64,000 nt of DNA from Chrysopilus asiliformis (Eukaryota; Arthropoda; Insecta; Diptera; Rhagionidae). A program made the translations under genes and the position numbers. Positions 45,326 to 57,901 of the stretch are shown one piece after another. Location: NCBI GenBank assembly GCA_964034945.1, contig OZ035960.1, forward strand, positions 64,589,970-64,653,969, in the 5' to 3' direction. Numbering within the stretch: position 1 is the first letter of the stretch; every line of letters starts with the position of its first letter. The notes beneath the pieces were generated by a model. The model did not search any database and was not told where the DNA came from. It saw only the letters and a program-made list of their open reading frames with translations.

Positions 45326-48274
45326 ATACCCCCAATCTTAACTTCATCGCCCTGAACATTAACAGTCTAAAATCTAACTACAAACGGCTGGCTGTTGACG
45401 ACATTTTAAAAACACGTAAACCGGTGGCTCTACTATTAAATGAGACCCACTTGGAAGATATTAACAGAGTCAACTTTAAAAATTATAAGATCTTTCGTAA
45501 TGACCAAAGACCTGGAACTGCAATAGCTATTAAAAAAAACAATAAAAACAGAATTAGTGGCGTGGAATACTGTCGACCATAGCCTTACAGCTGTATCCTT
45601 TGACTTCCAATACCAAAGCGGAACCGTCAAAAAAGTTCTATTAGTAGCTGTTTACCTTCCATCCAACACTACAGATACCACGATCAGACACCTCCTGGAG
45701 GAAATTAATAATATCACCCGGAACTTCGACCATGTAATTGTTGGAGGAGACTTCAACGCGCGTCATGCAAACTGGGGTGACTCAACCAACAATACGAATG
45801 GCAACCGAATATCGAACTGGTTTGATGCTAAGGACGATCTAAGAATCACCGTGGTCGCACCTTTCTCCCCGACCTATCCCAATAGTTCATCACACCTAGA
45901 TTTTTTCCTTGTCTCGGGCCACTCAATAGATTCAATTAATATGAACTATACTTGCAACACATTCTTTACGGCATCTGATCATCTGGCAGTGACCTTAAGC
46001 ATTGACCTTAATAATTGGACCTACGTACTTAATAACGTAGAAAGAGCGCGTTCATATAGACATACCAATTGGGACGACTTTAAAAACGACATGAATCAAC
46101 AACTCGCACTGATACGTATAAATAAACACCATAATCTGTCCAGCCAGGAAGTCGATGAAGCAATCCGGAGCTTCAATGACACAATTACAAGAGTCGCTCA
46201 CAAGCACTCTGAGGAAGAGAGCGGTAACTTTGACTCCTTTCACTCACTTCCGGAGGGAATTACTAAACTGCTAAAAACAAAAAAAAGCTGGGATCGACAA
46301 TTAAAGCGGATCTACAATCGAAACCGTAATATTAACACCCCAGAATATAAAGCATTGTCAGGTCAAATAAAGTTACTAAACAAAATTATAGACGAAAGAG
46401 TTAAAGCCCACTTTAACTCGATATTTCAACAGCGCCTTGAACAAATTAGACCGGGACCTGATGCATTCAGACAAGTTCGAAAGATCATTGGAACCAACAA
46501 AACAAAATTAACATCTTTGAGAGTCGCGAGTACCACATACTCGTCCACGCAAGCCATCTTGCAGGCCCTGGAATCCCATTACCTCGAGCTATTCAAAGAG
46601 ATGACGCCTGAGTCAAACCAGGCTAGACTTAATGAGATAGAATCCTGTACATCAGCCTTCCAAGATAAATTTGTTCGGCCTATCGGCACTAGCGTAATAT
46701 GTAATTTCAATGAATACAACCCAGCAGATAGCCCCTCTCAGACAAATATTTTCACAACGACAGCCGAAATAAAATCGCTCCTTGTAGCCTCTAACAATAA
46801 AAAATCATCCGGACTGGACGGAATTTCCAATTACCTCCTGAGGAAGATGTCAGATGACGGTATCACGTACCTAACAACGTTAGTTAACAATTGCATAAAT
46901 ATTGGATATTTTCTAGATGAATGGAAAGTCGCAAAAATAATACCAATAAAAAAATCAGCACATTCCTCAGATGTCTCTAATCTTCGACCAATTTCCATGC
47001 TTTCTAATCTTGGAAAGCTACTGGAGAAAGTCATAGAGGCAAAAATTAGAAGCAAATGCTACACAGTTATACCAAAACTTCAGTTTGGCTTTCAAAAAGG
47101 AACATCAACGTTACACGCGCTCATGAAACTAGTGTTTGAAGTCACGCAGGGCTTGAGAAATAAGAAATGCACAGTGGCTTGCTCTCTGGACTTGGAGAAA
47201 GCATTCGATTCAGTTTGGATCCAAGGTTTAATGTACAAGTTAATTAAGAAAAAATTCCATGAACCAATGATAACGTTGCTCTTCTCATTCTTCGATAATA
47301 GAAAAGCCAAAATTTACTTGGATGGATAGCTTTCCACAATGATTCCAAAGAGGTGTCCCCCAAGGATCGGTGTTGGGCCTGGTGCTCTTCGATGTGTTCT
47401 TGTGCGACTTGCCAACAATCCAACTTGAAAACACCAATAAGTCAATAGCCATTCTCTATGCCGACGACACCCTGGTCTTATCCTCCAACCGTAACCCATC
47501 AGTAGCGCTCAACAGCGTATCAAACCATGTACAATTGTTAAATAAATATTTCGAAGATTGGGGTATAAGACTAAATGTCGAAAAAACCAAGTTAATCTGC
47601 TTTAGAAACGCTTACAGTCGTGCGCCCAGAGGGGTGGTAAAAGAGAGCAAGACACTTAAACTACAGCTACCTGGCGACAACACAATTGCAGTGAGGATAC
47701 ACTAAAATATCTTGGCGGTTTTTTCCACAATAGATTCAAATTTAACCCTCATGCCAGATTTGTTCTTAATAAAGCAAAAAAAGTGAAGGGCTTGTTATCC
47801 ATTCTCTTAGTTTATAACAACAGTCTGAGCTCCTCCTCCAAGCTCCTATTATATAAACAATTAATTCGTCCGGTAATCACCTATGCTTTTCCAATATGGT
47901 TTTCCGTTACTCCCAATATTACAAATGACCTTGAAACTCTGGAAAGAAAAATTCTCAGAATTTGCACAAACCAAAAATTCCAAAGCCATAACAGGTACTT
48001 CTCAAACTCGTCTATTTACAAGTCAGCCTGTGTAAAGCCATTATTCCATACAATGACTGAACAAATGCTCAAGGACTTGTCCAAGATGAAGGATCACCGT
48101 AATATATTCATTAGGCAAATGTACACGAAAGGGGTAGAAACTTCTATCGATGAGGAATACTATGTTTCAGCACTAAATGCTATGCACAGAGACTCAAGAC
48201 GATTTTTTAAAACCTCAAGAGGTCTAACTAGTGATTTTTATAAATCTACCAATGTAAATAATAATAGAGGCTAA
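45313..48274 (+). pseudogene. LINE ORF2 (APE endonuclease + reverse transcriptase), frameshifted
   Basis: Four pieces in changing frames. 45313-45582 holds the start of the AP-type endonuclease (NFIALNINSLKSNYKRL, LLLNETHLED). About 45557-47329 holds the rest of the endonuclease (HVIVGGDFNARHANWGDS, SHLDFFLVSG, TASDHLAVTLSI) and the RT up to SLDLEKAFDSVW. About 47350-47705 holds GVPQGSVLGLVLFDVF and ILYADDTLVL with the catalytic YADD. About 47707-48274 holds the C-terminal region. At least three indels or nonsense changes separate them, so no functional enzyme is made. Confidence 0.85.
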
Positions 48275-48716
48275 AAAAAAATATAACCAAGTCTAAGAAC
48301 CTGGAAAGAATGTAAATAATAATAGTATAAGATTAGTTTAAGTAAACTTAAAGTCAAGACTGAATTTCAGTATATCTATACAAGCTCCTTAAATTAAATC
48401 ATCGGGCAAGATCGAACTTGCAATACTTTGTATAAAGATTTTTTCTATGTAAATATGTATATTCGTGTTGTATATGTGTATATTTATCCACTGGCACTAA
48501 GTTAAAAACAGTAAAATATGGCGGGCGCAATCATATCATACTACTAATCAGCATACTAAACATGTAAATGTATTCCACTAATTTCATATAAATCGAAAAT
48601 AACTTTGTAACAACAAAAGATGTGAACTTACTCTATCTATTTTGTATCATAGGCTAAGTAACAATGTCTACATTTAAGCATTTAGTCGCAATAAATTGAA
48701 TTGAATTGATTCAGTG

Positions 48717-49318
48717 AGGCCGTCTTCTCAGCGTCCACAAGAGCCTCCGCCTATATTCCTGCCTGCGAGAAGGCAGCCGCTCGAATGCTATACGAAACTT
48801 AGTTTTCGCTGTCATGCTTTTGGTTTCAGAATACACAGCGATCGCTTCACCGAACTTCTTCGACACTAGCATCTTAATTATGTAATTAATATTTTAAAGC
48901 ACAAATAATTTACCTTCTATTCAAGTCAAAGTTGAGTTTTTGTTTTAATGTCACTTTTGTTTATGTTTTAATGTCACTTTTTTTTCTTTCCATTTAGGCC
49001 AACTTGGAGTTTTGTGCCGTTTGTAGCTTTAGTACGGCACAAAACAGTAACTCTTATTTTATTTCGAAAGTTCAGCCATCTTTTCGCAAAGGAAAGACGA
49101 TTTGTTTGTGTTAGTGTAGTATTTTGGACTTTTTATTTTAAAAATTACACGATTTTAGCGGCCGAATAATTTTTTAAATTCTCAAACCGTACACAAAATA
49201 TTAGTAGAAATGGTTTAAAATACTTCTGGTTTAAATCTGTCATCATCAGGTAAAAATTCAAACTTAACCGAAATAGTTGGTTCCGACCTGTCCACTCTCT
49301 ATATATGTAGGCTCACTA
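48717..49318. other. Right arm of the 8-kb element
   Basis: Non-coding sequence between the LINE and the right terminal repeat. GTTTTAATGTCACTTTT occurs twice in tandem (48938-48985). I cannot tell whether part of it is RpS5 upstream DNA or element sequence. Confidence 0.4.
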
Positions 49319-49716
49319 GTTTTGATATGTTCTCATTTCAAATGACACATGGGAATCCGTATTGCCACAAGTAAATGCATTCTAAACAGATTTTTTTGAA
49401 ATTAGAGGCGCGAAATTTTTTAAAATTATTATGTTGAAAAAGTTTAAATATTTTTTTTTTTTTTTTCAAATTAGTTTTTAATATCAAATAATGTACGGAA
49501 TTATAATAAAAATATACTTTAGGAAAGAAATTTGGCTAAATGCAATTAATTGAGCTGATTATTTGCTGTAAAAATCGATGGGGCTTTTCAGAGTTTGCGA
49601 AATTCATTTCGAAAAATCTATCTTTTGCGCTCTGAATCGTCTCAAAAAATTAGCTGTCTCCGTAATTTCATTGCCATCAATTACAGAAGATTTTAAGAAA
49701 AATGTTGTATAATATG

Positions 49717-50149
49717 TGTTTTTGTAATTGTTATTGCATTGTATTTTGAGGATTTTCTTTTAGTGAAAAAACATTTCAGTGTTTATGTGTTGTTAACTAT
49801 GTGCCTCAAGGAGAATCAGCCATCTAAAATAAATGATAACGCGCCAAAGTGTGGTAAATCTCGAGCAAGGCATATTTTTCCTTAGAACTAAAACGTAAAT
49901 GCGTATTTGGCAAAAAAAATGGTGAATTTTAAGTTAATAAAAAAATAAATCTCGTACCACGTATTATATTAATCATAAAGTAACTATGTTCTAATTAAAA
50001 ATTATACTTGTTGAAGGTGGTGTGGTAAGTCACATTTTTAAAACTATTTACAATAAAAAAGATATTTCCAAAAAATATTAATATTTGCTCACTTAAAAAT
50101 TAAACACTGGCAACACTGTTACACACCACCAAATCGCTGTCTTCATGCT
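49717..50149. other. Non-coding flank
   Basis: AT-rich sequence between the THAP remnant and the next hAT element; nothing else recognised. Confidence 0.4.
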
Positions 50150-51276
50150 ATATAAATCAGGGTTTAAATTGCTTTGCTTAATTCTCGTGTTGATGCTGAT
50201 GCTTTGCTGTGCTGAGTAAATTGCTTTGCTTAGAGCAAAGCACTTCAGGAGCATTAAGCACCAGCAAAGCAAAAAACTGCTTCGTCGAAGCAATCAAGTG
50301 GGAAATGCTGTGCTGAAATTTGCTTAAGCAAAATTTAAGCAGTGGTGGAATTTGCTTAGAAATGCTGTGCTTAAGCAGTGCTGGAATTTGCTTAAGCAAT
50401 GCTGATTTGCTTTCCTTTGTGTTTCTTATACAGGAAAATCGATTTCTTTTTTTTTGAAAATAGTACGGAGCAAAATAAAATTAGGGAGGAAATTTCTGAA
50501 CAGCACATGACTTTCTTATACAACAAAAAAAAATTTTTTTTCAGGAAAATACCCTATAGCAAAATAAACTTCTCGAGGAAATGTCTGAACAGCACATGAC
50601 TTTCTTATACAAGAAAAAAAAATTTTCAGGAAAATACCCCAGAGCAAAATAAAATTCTCGAGGAAATTTCTGAACCGCACATGAGTTTCTTATACAACAA
50701 AAAATCGATTCTTAAATATAAAAATACACTATTTTAAAGACACGGGTTTTTTATTTTGTATGTTGATTTGGATATAGAATGGGGCATTGATGAACTAACT
50801 GAAAAATAAAATAAATTTACCTATGTTGGTGATACAATGAAACATATATTGGACATGATGTCGTGCAATGAGTTGGGGAAACGGAGCGTCAAAGCGAAGC
50901 GCCATTTTAAATCGTCCCATAGTAAGCCACTGGTTTTACTTTTGAAGCAACGAAATGTAAAAGCTTACGCATGCCTTGACGCGTCATTGTGTTTTCGATA
51001 TCAAACAAACCATTTCAAACCCTAATTTCAGTGCAGTATTAATGTTTTACTATGTCATCTATGTCCCATTCATACAAATAAAAAACCCGTGTCTTTAAAA
51101 TAGTGTATTTTTATATTTAAGAATCGATTTTTTGTGGTATAAGAAAGTCATGTGCTGTTCAGACATTTCCTTGCTAATTTTATTTTGCTCTAGGGTATTT
51201 TCCTGGAAAAAAAATTTTTTTTTGTTGTATAAGAAAGTCATGTGCTGTTCAGACATTTCCTCGCTATTTTATTTTG

Positions 51277-52975
51277 CTCTAGGGCAGTGGTTCCCAAAGT
51301 GGTCCCTACGGACCCCCAGGGGTCCCCGGGATCATTCAGGGGGTCCGTGGAAAATTAAAATTGATTTGGGGGTCCCTGAACAACGTCAGGGGGTCCGCGC
51401 AAGGTTTAATATGAAATAAAAAAATTGTGACACATTTTTATTAATATGGAAGTTAAAATAAATAACAATGAATAAATTTTACGTCCTAATTAAAATATTT
51501 ATAGTTAGACATATTGGGTTTTATTATTTAATATAATGCACCCTAAAAGTTATAGCTTACTATTTTATATTTTTGTTTAATTTGTTTACTTCTGCGAATA
51601 ACCAAATCCGCGAATGTTTGGAATTACTGTACTTACATTACATTACTGTATTATTATATTCTGTTGTGAATTAATTGGTACAAAATGAGTACCTACACAA
51701 TATGTGACATTTACATGAAATTTTATCCTCACATCTCAAATAATTAATTCAAGAGAGCGTTACATTGCAGCATTCAATTTTTATTATAATTAACAGTGGT
51801 TTGTTGCAAATAAAATTTTTGATATTGTAACGGTCCACGGGTAAGAAGTTGCAAGGACATTCGAGATTAGGGATGCCAACGTTGAAAAATATCGAGTTTT
51901 AACCTCGATGTTGAACAGACCGATATATCGAGGTATCGATGTTGTTATCCACGATGTTAGAACATTACTCTTTATAAAATTAGTAGAGAAACTAATTTTA
52001 GGACCAGAGGGACTAGTTTTTAGATAGATTTAATATAGCCACTCAAAGATTTGTTTAAATTTTCTTTGGTATCAATTTTCGGTTCCATCTTTCTACAAGA
52101 TTTCGCAAAAAATACCAGAGCTAGCCATGAAATTTTACAGAGAAGTTTGGTCCTGATGTGGAAATCCGTTAACCGGAAGTAACCAAAACGGCGGCTTTTT
52201 AAAAACTATGCGGTTTTTTGCGATTTATTCCGTAACTAACCATTTTCCAGTAGTCTTATGTATTACAAAACTTGCAGACAATAAAATTTGCTACATTTAT
52301 GTCTTTTACTAGAACTCCGTTATAAAGATATGCCGGTATTTCAAAAAAATTATTTTTTTTGCGAATATCTCGAAAACTAATGGGTTTTTGGTGGTTCAAC
52401 TTATAAGAAGAATTAAAACCGTGTTAATTCTACCTGAGTGCACTCCACCCACAGTAGAGCATCCGCCAGGTGGCTAAATTATTTATTAAATTTAACTTTT
52501 TCAAAACATCGGAAAAACAATGTTTTCAGGACGATGTTTTTTGACATCGATGTCGCCTTAAAAAAAACGTCGATTTTCGATATATCGAGGTTTTATGAAC
52601 GATGTTGCATCCCTATTCGAGATCTGGCGTGAACGCTTCGAGAATGTTTGAGATCTGCACACGAGAACGTTAGAGACCTCGGCCGAACATACAGGAACGT
52701 TGGCAAACGAGCCGCGAATATAAAATGCCGCGTCTTCGGCGGAGATTCAATAAACACTTCTTCAAGAAAATGTTTTATTTATATTTTATTTTTACATCAT
52801 CATTTACCATTCAAGACATTAAAGTTAAATTTGTAATTTTTCTATTATGCATTTATGTAGTTTTTCACCCAGGGTCCGTGGGCAAGTTTTGACTATGAAA
52901 AGGGGTCCGTGGGCAAGTTTTGACTATGAAAAGGGGTCCGTGGGCCAAAATAGTTTGGGAACCACTGCTCTAGGG
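51277..52975. mobile_element. hAT-B nested in hAT-A (TSD CTCTAGGG)
   Basis: The element is 51285-52967, ends CAGTGGTTCCCAAA and its complement. CTCTAGGG lies at both sides (51277-51284, 52968-52975), a phrase normally present once per unit of the hAT-A arm, so the empty site is available. The interior includes GGGTCCGTGGGCAAGTTTTG repeats near the right end and no coding frame. Confidence 0.93.
51860..52623. mobile_element. hAT-C nested in hAT-B (TSD TTCGAGAT)
   Basis: The element is 51868-52615 (748 bp), ends TAGGGATGCCAACGTTG and TAGGGATGCAACATCG (right complement), with TTCGAGAT duplicated on both sides. Subterminal ATCGA-rich words (GATATATCGAGG, GATGTTG) recur in both arms. Its centre shares a block with 58990-59280 (TGGAAATCCGTTAACCGGAA). 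Confidence 0.92.
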
Positions 52976-53603
52976 TATTTTCCTGGAAAAAAAATTTTTG
53001 TATAAGAAAGTCGTGTGCTGTTCAGACATTTGCTCGAGACTTTTATTTTGCTCTAGGGTATTTTCCTGAAAAAAAAATTTTTTTTTTGTTGTATAAGAAA
53101 GTCATGTGCTATTCAGAAATTTCCACCCTAATTTTATTTTGCTCTAGGATATTTTCCTGAAAAAAAAAATTTTTTTTGTTGTATAAGAAAGTCATGTGCT
53201 GTTCAGAAATTTCCACCCTAATTTTATTTTGCTCTAGGGTATTTTCCTGAAAAAAAATTTTTTTTTGTTGTATAAGGTCATGTGCTGTTCAGAAATTTCC
53301 ACCCTAATTTTATTTTGCTCTGTACTATTTTCCAAAAAAAAGGATTTTGCTCTAAAAAAAAGTAAAACGAAAAGAAATCAAAATTGCTTAAGCATTGCTT
53401 AAGCAAATTTCAGCACTGCTTAAGCACAGCAGAACGAAGTACAAAAAGCAAAGCAAAGCAATAAAAATTTTCAATTCTCAGCACAGCACTGAAAATAAGC
53501 ACAGCATTTTTTAAGCACAGCATTTCTCCGTCACAGCAAAGCAAAGCAAATTTTAGCTTGCTGTTTGCTGATTTGCTTTGCTTTTTCAATCCCTGATATA
53601 AAT

Positions 53604-53802
53604 TTTCGGATGTACGCTTCCAACGCAAAAAATTTTGTTAGAGCTTTCCTTTCTATAATAGTAATTGGTCTCTGGTTCTACTGATTTAGAGATCAAGTCA
53701 CTCAAATGACTCTAACTATCGCAAATTGTAGCGGATTTTAATGATTTTTCCTTTTTTGGAAAGCGTCTGTTCTTTCTGAATGTTTTGTCTTTAGTTTTAA
53801 AA
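53604..53802. other. Unique spacer
   Basis: Sequence between hAT-A and family A copy A7; no gene or repeat recognised. Confidence 0.4.
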
Positions 53803-54104
53803 ACTAAAAGGCTATAATAGTTAATCTGGCAATTATTGAAAACCCGTATGGTGATTTAAGTGAAGGGCGAACAGTTGTATCAATTTTTTTAAATTTATTC
53901 CAATCGGATTTTGATGTATGGGAGTTTTAGGTAGAATCATATCTTAAATAACTTTTGTTCTTGCACTTTTTTGAAAAGATGCACCGTTTTTGAGATATTC
54001 GCAAAAATCGTTTTTGTTCGTATGGGGGGTAGGGTCAAAGTGGGTTAATGTAAACAGGGGTAATTGTAAACACTATTGGTTGTCCCCAAACTGCTATTCC
54101 TTTT

Positions 54105-55370
54105 TAACCGACTTCCAAAAAGGAAAAGGTTCTCAATTCCACCTGAATATTTTTTTTTTTTTTAATGTATGTTCATGCCTAACTTTTTACTGGGTGGACC
54201 GATTTTGGTCATCCCAAAGAAAAGTTGTAGAGAAAGTTCCTGGTTGGGCCCTGGTTCATTCATGGGCAAAAATGGACCATTAGGGGGGTACCCCCCATAC
54301 AAACGAAAACGTTTTTTCTGAATTTCTCAAAAACGGTGCATCTTATCAAAAAAGTCCAAGAACAAAAGTTATTTAGAATATGATTCTACATAAAACTCCC
54401 ATACATCAAAATCCGATTGGAATAAATTTTAAAAAATCTTATTGGAAAGTTCGTCTTCAAAGTGTAATTTTGGTACAAATGCTCAAATTAAGATACCAAT
54501 ATCACCATACAGGTTTTCAATAATTGCCAGATTGGCAATTATAGCTTTTGTTATGTTTTTACGTTGTGTTCAGTACAACACAAGGAAGGTTCTTTTATAT
54601 ATTTCCCCCGTGTTAACCTACCCCTTCAAACCCCTCCCTGCTTGGGATATCGAGTAAAATTCTTTGTATTGTGTTCAGTACAATATCTGGAAGATTCTTT
54701 TATATATTTCTCCTCTGCGGACTTATCCCCTCAAACCCTTTGTAATTTTACCTATATTAAAAATTGAAACTAAAAACGTTCGAAATAAAAAAAAAATTCT
54801 AAAAAAAATAAAACCGACTTTAAAATAAAAACTGAAAAGAGAAAAAAAACTGAAAAGAGAAAAAAGCACTAAAAAGAAAAAAATAATTTCAAACTATGTC
54901 CATTAATAGCGTATTTAAAATTCGGCTTTTTTGGAGTGGCGTTAAATTTGCAACTAAAATAAATTACATACTTTCTAACCCTTAAGGCTAATCGTTTACA
55001 TACTTTCTAACCCTTAAGGCTAACTAAGAACTAAGATCGACTCCAAAAATTTTGTTGTCAAACAGATTAACTATAGACACGGCTCTTAGAAGCACCAAAA
55101 CTAAGTTCTTTTATGTCCCAAATTGGATTCCCTATTTTTAAGCAATCGCTATAAAAAAGCCCACTGTCTCATATGTTACTATTTTTTGTAGAAATCTATC
55201 CTATTGACATGTACAAACTGATTTTGTGCGTAACTTGACAATAGAAATTTTACAACGATTTTATTTAGTGTAAATTTAACGCCACTCCAAAAAAGCCGAA
55301 TTTTAAATACGCTATTAATGGACATAGTTTGAAATTATTTTTTTCTTTTTAGTGCTTTTTTTTAGCTTAT
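54105..55370 (-). repeat. Composite Y + family A + hairpin B, inverted
   Basis: Reading left to right these are Y (54105-54250), inverted family A (54260-54560), a linker with two CTTTTATATATTTC phrases (54565-54860) and hairpin B. The order is the mirror image of 35691-37745, apart from the extra family A copy there. Confidence 0.8.
54866..55355. repeat. Hairpin type B, copy 2
   Basis: Nearly the reverse complement of 35691-36187, with the same outer GCACTAAAAAG ends and the duplicated CTAACCCTTAAGGCTAA in the interior. Confidence 0.9.
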
Positions 55371-55825
55371 CGAGATAATATATTGGAAATTGATCTTTTG
55401 TCCCACTGCGGACACGTGGCACAATAGATCTAAGAGAGGGTTCGTTCTGTAGGAGCTGTCAAAAAAAGTGCTTCTTTTTAGTGTGATTTCAAATTTCCTA
55501 AGAGGGAAAAGAATTATATTTTGAAGGGATTTTTAAAAGAAGGATGTATGTTTTAGCTTAATATACGAACAATATAGTTGCTTGAGATAGGTTATATATG
55601 TTAATTGTTGGCTATAAACAAACTGTAAAAAATTATTGTCTGTTTACATTTACCCCCTCATTTGTAACCTCATGTCCAAATGTAAACACTATAATGGGGT
55701 TAATGTAAACAATTTCTGGCAAATGTAATCACCCTTTTTATACCCGTATGGTGAAACCAAAGGGTATATTAACTTTGCCTTACTGTTTGTAAAGCTAAGT
55801 GCACACGATATGATCACTGTTCATA

Positions 55826-57075
55826 TTTCTAAACATACGCATTAGTGTGTTTCATTTTTCCAAAGATGTGATTTTCATATGACTTTGCTTACGCCCCGAG
55901 TCTCAGTGATGAAATATATATATATGCCAAATTTTAAGAAGATTGGATAATATTTAGGGGTTGCACACTTTGATCACTTTTCGTCAAACTACCTAGGCTA
56001 GCCATAAATACTGACACAAGGAAAAATTGATGCCAAATGAGAACGCATTGGTATTTTTCAAAACTTTTTTTTATAGTTATTGGGCCACACAACAGCCACA
56101 AATCATAGAACACATTATTCGAAAATACCGCCATTTGATTTAACACCACGCCCTTAACGATGGAGCCAACAGGGCTGCAAAATACGCGCTCGATCTATTT
56201 GAAAGTTGTCCAAAGCGGTTTGATTCCTGCTGCATGGATTCAATGTTAGCGAGTGTTTTTTAGCACACCATATTCTCTAAAGTAGATCATAGTTTATAGT
56301 CCAACACGTTGAGTTATTCAACTCTTCGCTTCTAATGAAATCATAAATTTGATTTTGAAGCATTTTTTGTGGTCATTTGGCTTTTGGAGCCAGAAATGAA
56401 TCCTGTGGAAAATTCCAGTCCCCATTTTTGAATAAGTTTTCGTTTACATGCCTAACTATACATTTCAAACAGTTTCTTGAGCAAATTTGGCTGCCGTTTG
56501 CGCTTCTTTTTCACAAAAAGGCTTAAAAACAATTTTCATGACTTCATGCCTCCAAAAGTCCGCCCCCGGAAGTTCAGACCTTAAGTCGTTGAACTATAGA
56601 CCCGTTGGACTGTAGTGAGCATGATTTGCCAACAAGACACCAAAATATTGAGTCCTTGAAGAAGGATTTCAACAGAAACATTGGACAACTTTCAAAAAGA
56701 TCGAGCGCGTATTTTGCAGCCCTATTGGCTCCATCGTTAAAGGCGTGGTGTTAAATCAAATGGCGGTATTTTCGAATAATGTGTTCTATGATTTGTGGCT
56801 GTTGTGTGGCCCAATAAATATAAAAAAAAAGTTTTGAAAAATACCAATACGTTCTCATTTGGCATCAATTTTCCCTTGTGTCAGTATTTATGGCTAGACT
56901 AGGTAGTTTGACGAAAAGTGATCAAAGTGTGCAACCCCTAAATATTATCCAATCTTCTTAAAATTTGGCATATAAATATTTTTCATCACTGAGACTCGGG
57001 GCGTAAGCAAAGTCTGCAAAAATTTTAGATTTTATTTTTTGCCTAATAAAATGAAACACCCTAATACGCATATGT
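55826..57075. repeat. Long foldback inside F
   Basis: Arms of about 385 bp (55826-56213 and 56690-57075) are near-perfect complements, with GCCCCGAGTCTCAGTGATGA, TGGAGCCAACAGGGCTGCAA and their complements. They enclose about 475 bp of unrelated sequence. Neither arm codes for protein. Confidence 0.88.
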
Positions 57076-57315
57076 TGCTTATAAGCTTCAAATGCTCATA
57101 TGTTCATACAACATATGAAAGGTGTTCACACGATATGAACATTTTGTCCCAAAGCTTCAAATTTTTAGGTGTGTTCATATGTGCTCAAATGCATTGTGTT
57201 CATATTTTTTCTGCGCGTATGAACCACTGTTCAGACGATATGAACGTTTTGTTCAAATTACAGATATGAACAATTTTTAAAAACATTTGAGCACACAACA
57301 CAACAAATTAGGAAA

Positions 57316-57540
57316 CTGTCGAAAACTTTTTTTTTGTGTTATATGCCAGGAGCTTGGGGGCGAAGACCAAACTGGTCCGTGTTTTAAAGTCCATGAACAG
57401 TAAAGTTCAAATTCAAATCGAATTATTTTACCCTGAGTGGGATTTGAACCACTGCTCATTGGATCACAAGGCAAGCACTTAGCTGACTGAGCCATCCACG
57501 CCACAAATCTTAAACCTACTAGACCCAAATAAAAACCAGA
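57316..57540 (-). mobile_element. tRNA-derived SINE
   Basis: On the minus strand the tRNA-like head reads GTGGATGGCTCAGTCAGCTA (A box) and later GTGGTTCAAATCCCACTCAG (B box), the spacing of an RNA polymerase III internal promoter. A body of about 100 bp follows, ending in an A-rich run (57327-57335 on the plus strand). The flanking duplication was not resolved. It sits inside element F. Confidence 0.65.
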
Positions 57541-57901
57541 AAACATGAATTTACGAACAAATTTGACTCAAAATTTTACATTTGAACATGTTGAAAACTT
57601 AGCCCATGTTCAAATGTTACAGTGTGTTCATATCTGTGATCATACGTCCGAATTTTACAAACTGGGCTCATACGGTCCCAAAATAGTGTTCACACGGTAT
57701 GAACAGGTCGTGTTCATACGTTTGCTCACGGTATGTTCAAATGTGTTCATATGCCTTGTGTTCATACGTATGAACACAAAAATATGGTGTTCAGACGGTA
57801 TGAACACGTTTGGGACACTTTTTTGCTCAAAAATATGAACAGTGATCATATCGTGTGCACTTACCTTGACGCCAAGATCCTGTCGTCACACACAAAAATG
57901 A

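Larger units (their letters stand above)
43156..48716 (+). mobile_element. Jockey/I-like LINE, near full length but disabled
   Basis: It has a 5' UTR, ORF1 (43586-45325), an overlapping ORF2 (from 45313) and a 3' UTR ending in AATAAATTGAATTGAATTG. The exact ends are uncertain. ATTCAG flanks 43150-43155 and about 48709-48714, while AGTGAGG occurs at about 43290 and 48713, so two target-duplication readings are possible. Several frame breaks in ORF2 show it is no longer active. Confidence 0.8.
50150..53603. mobile_element. hAT-A: foldback hAT element with repeat-built arms (TSD ATATAAAT)
   Basis: The element is 50158-53595, ends CAGGG on both strands, and ATATAAAT is duplicated at 50150-50157 and 53596-53603. 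The arms consist of GCTTTGC/TTAAGCA words and then three (left) or about six (right) tandem units of about 90-105 bp with GCACATGACTTTCTTATACA. Perfect inner arms meet at 50701-50757 and 51075-51131 around a 317-bp centre. No transposase is present. The right arm contains hAT-B. Confidence 0.9.
55790..57869. mobile_element. Element F: PIF/Harbinger-like, rich in palindromic GTTCA..TGAAC motifs
   Basis: The element is 55793-57866 (2,074 bp). The left end is AGCTAAGTGCACACGATATG, and the right complement is the same with G for C at position 3. The flanks TAA and TGA fit a decayed 3-bp duplication of the TAA type. Between 57080 and 57845 many copies of GTTCANACGNTATGAAC-type half or full palindromes occur. 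It carries a foldback element and a SINE. Confidence 0.7.

Noticed and set aside
57435..57510. Functional tRNA gene
   Set aside because: A and B boxes are present, but the cloverleaf cannot be closed convincingly and the sequence runs into a body with an A-rich end. A SINE explains it better.
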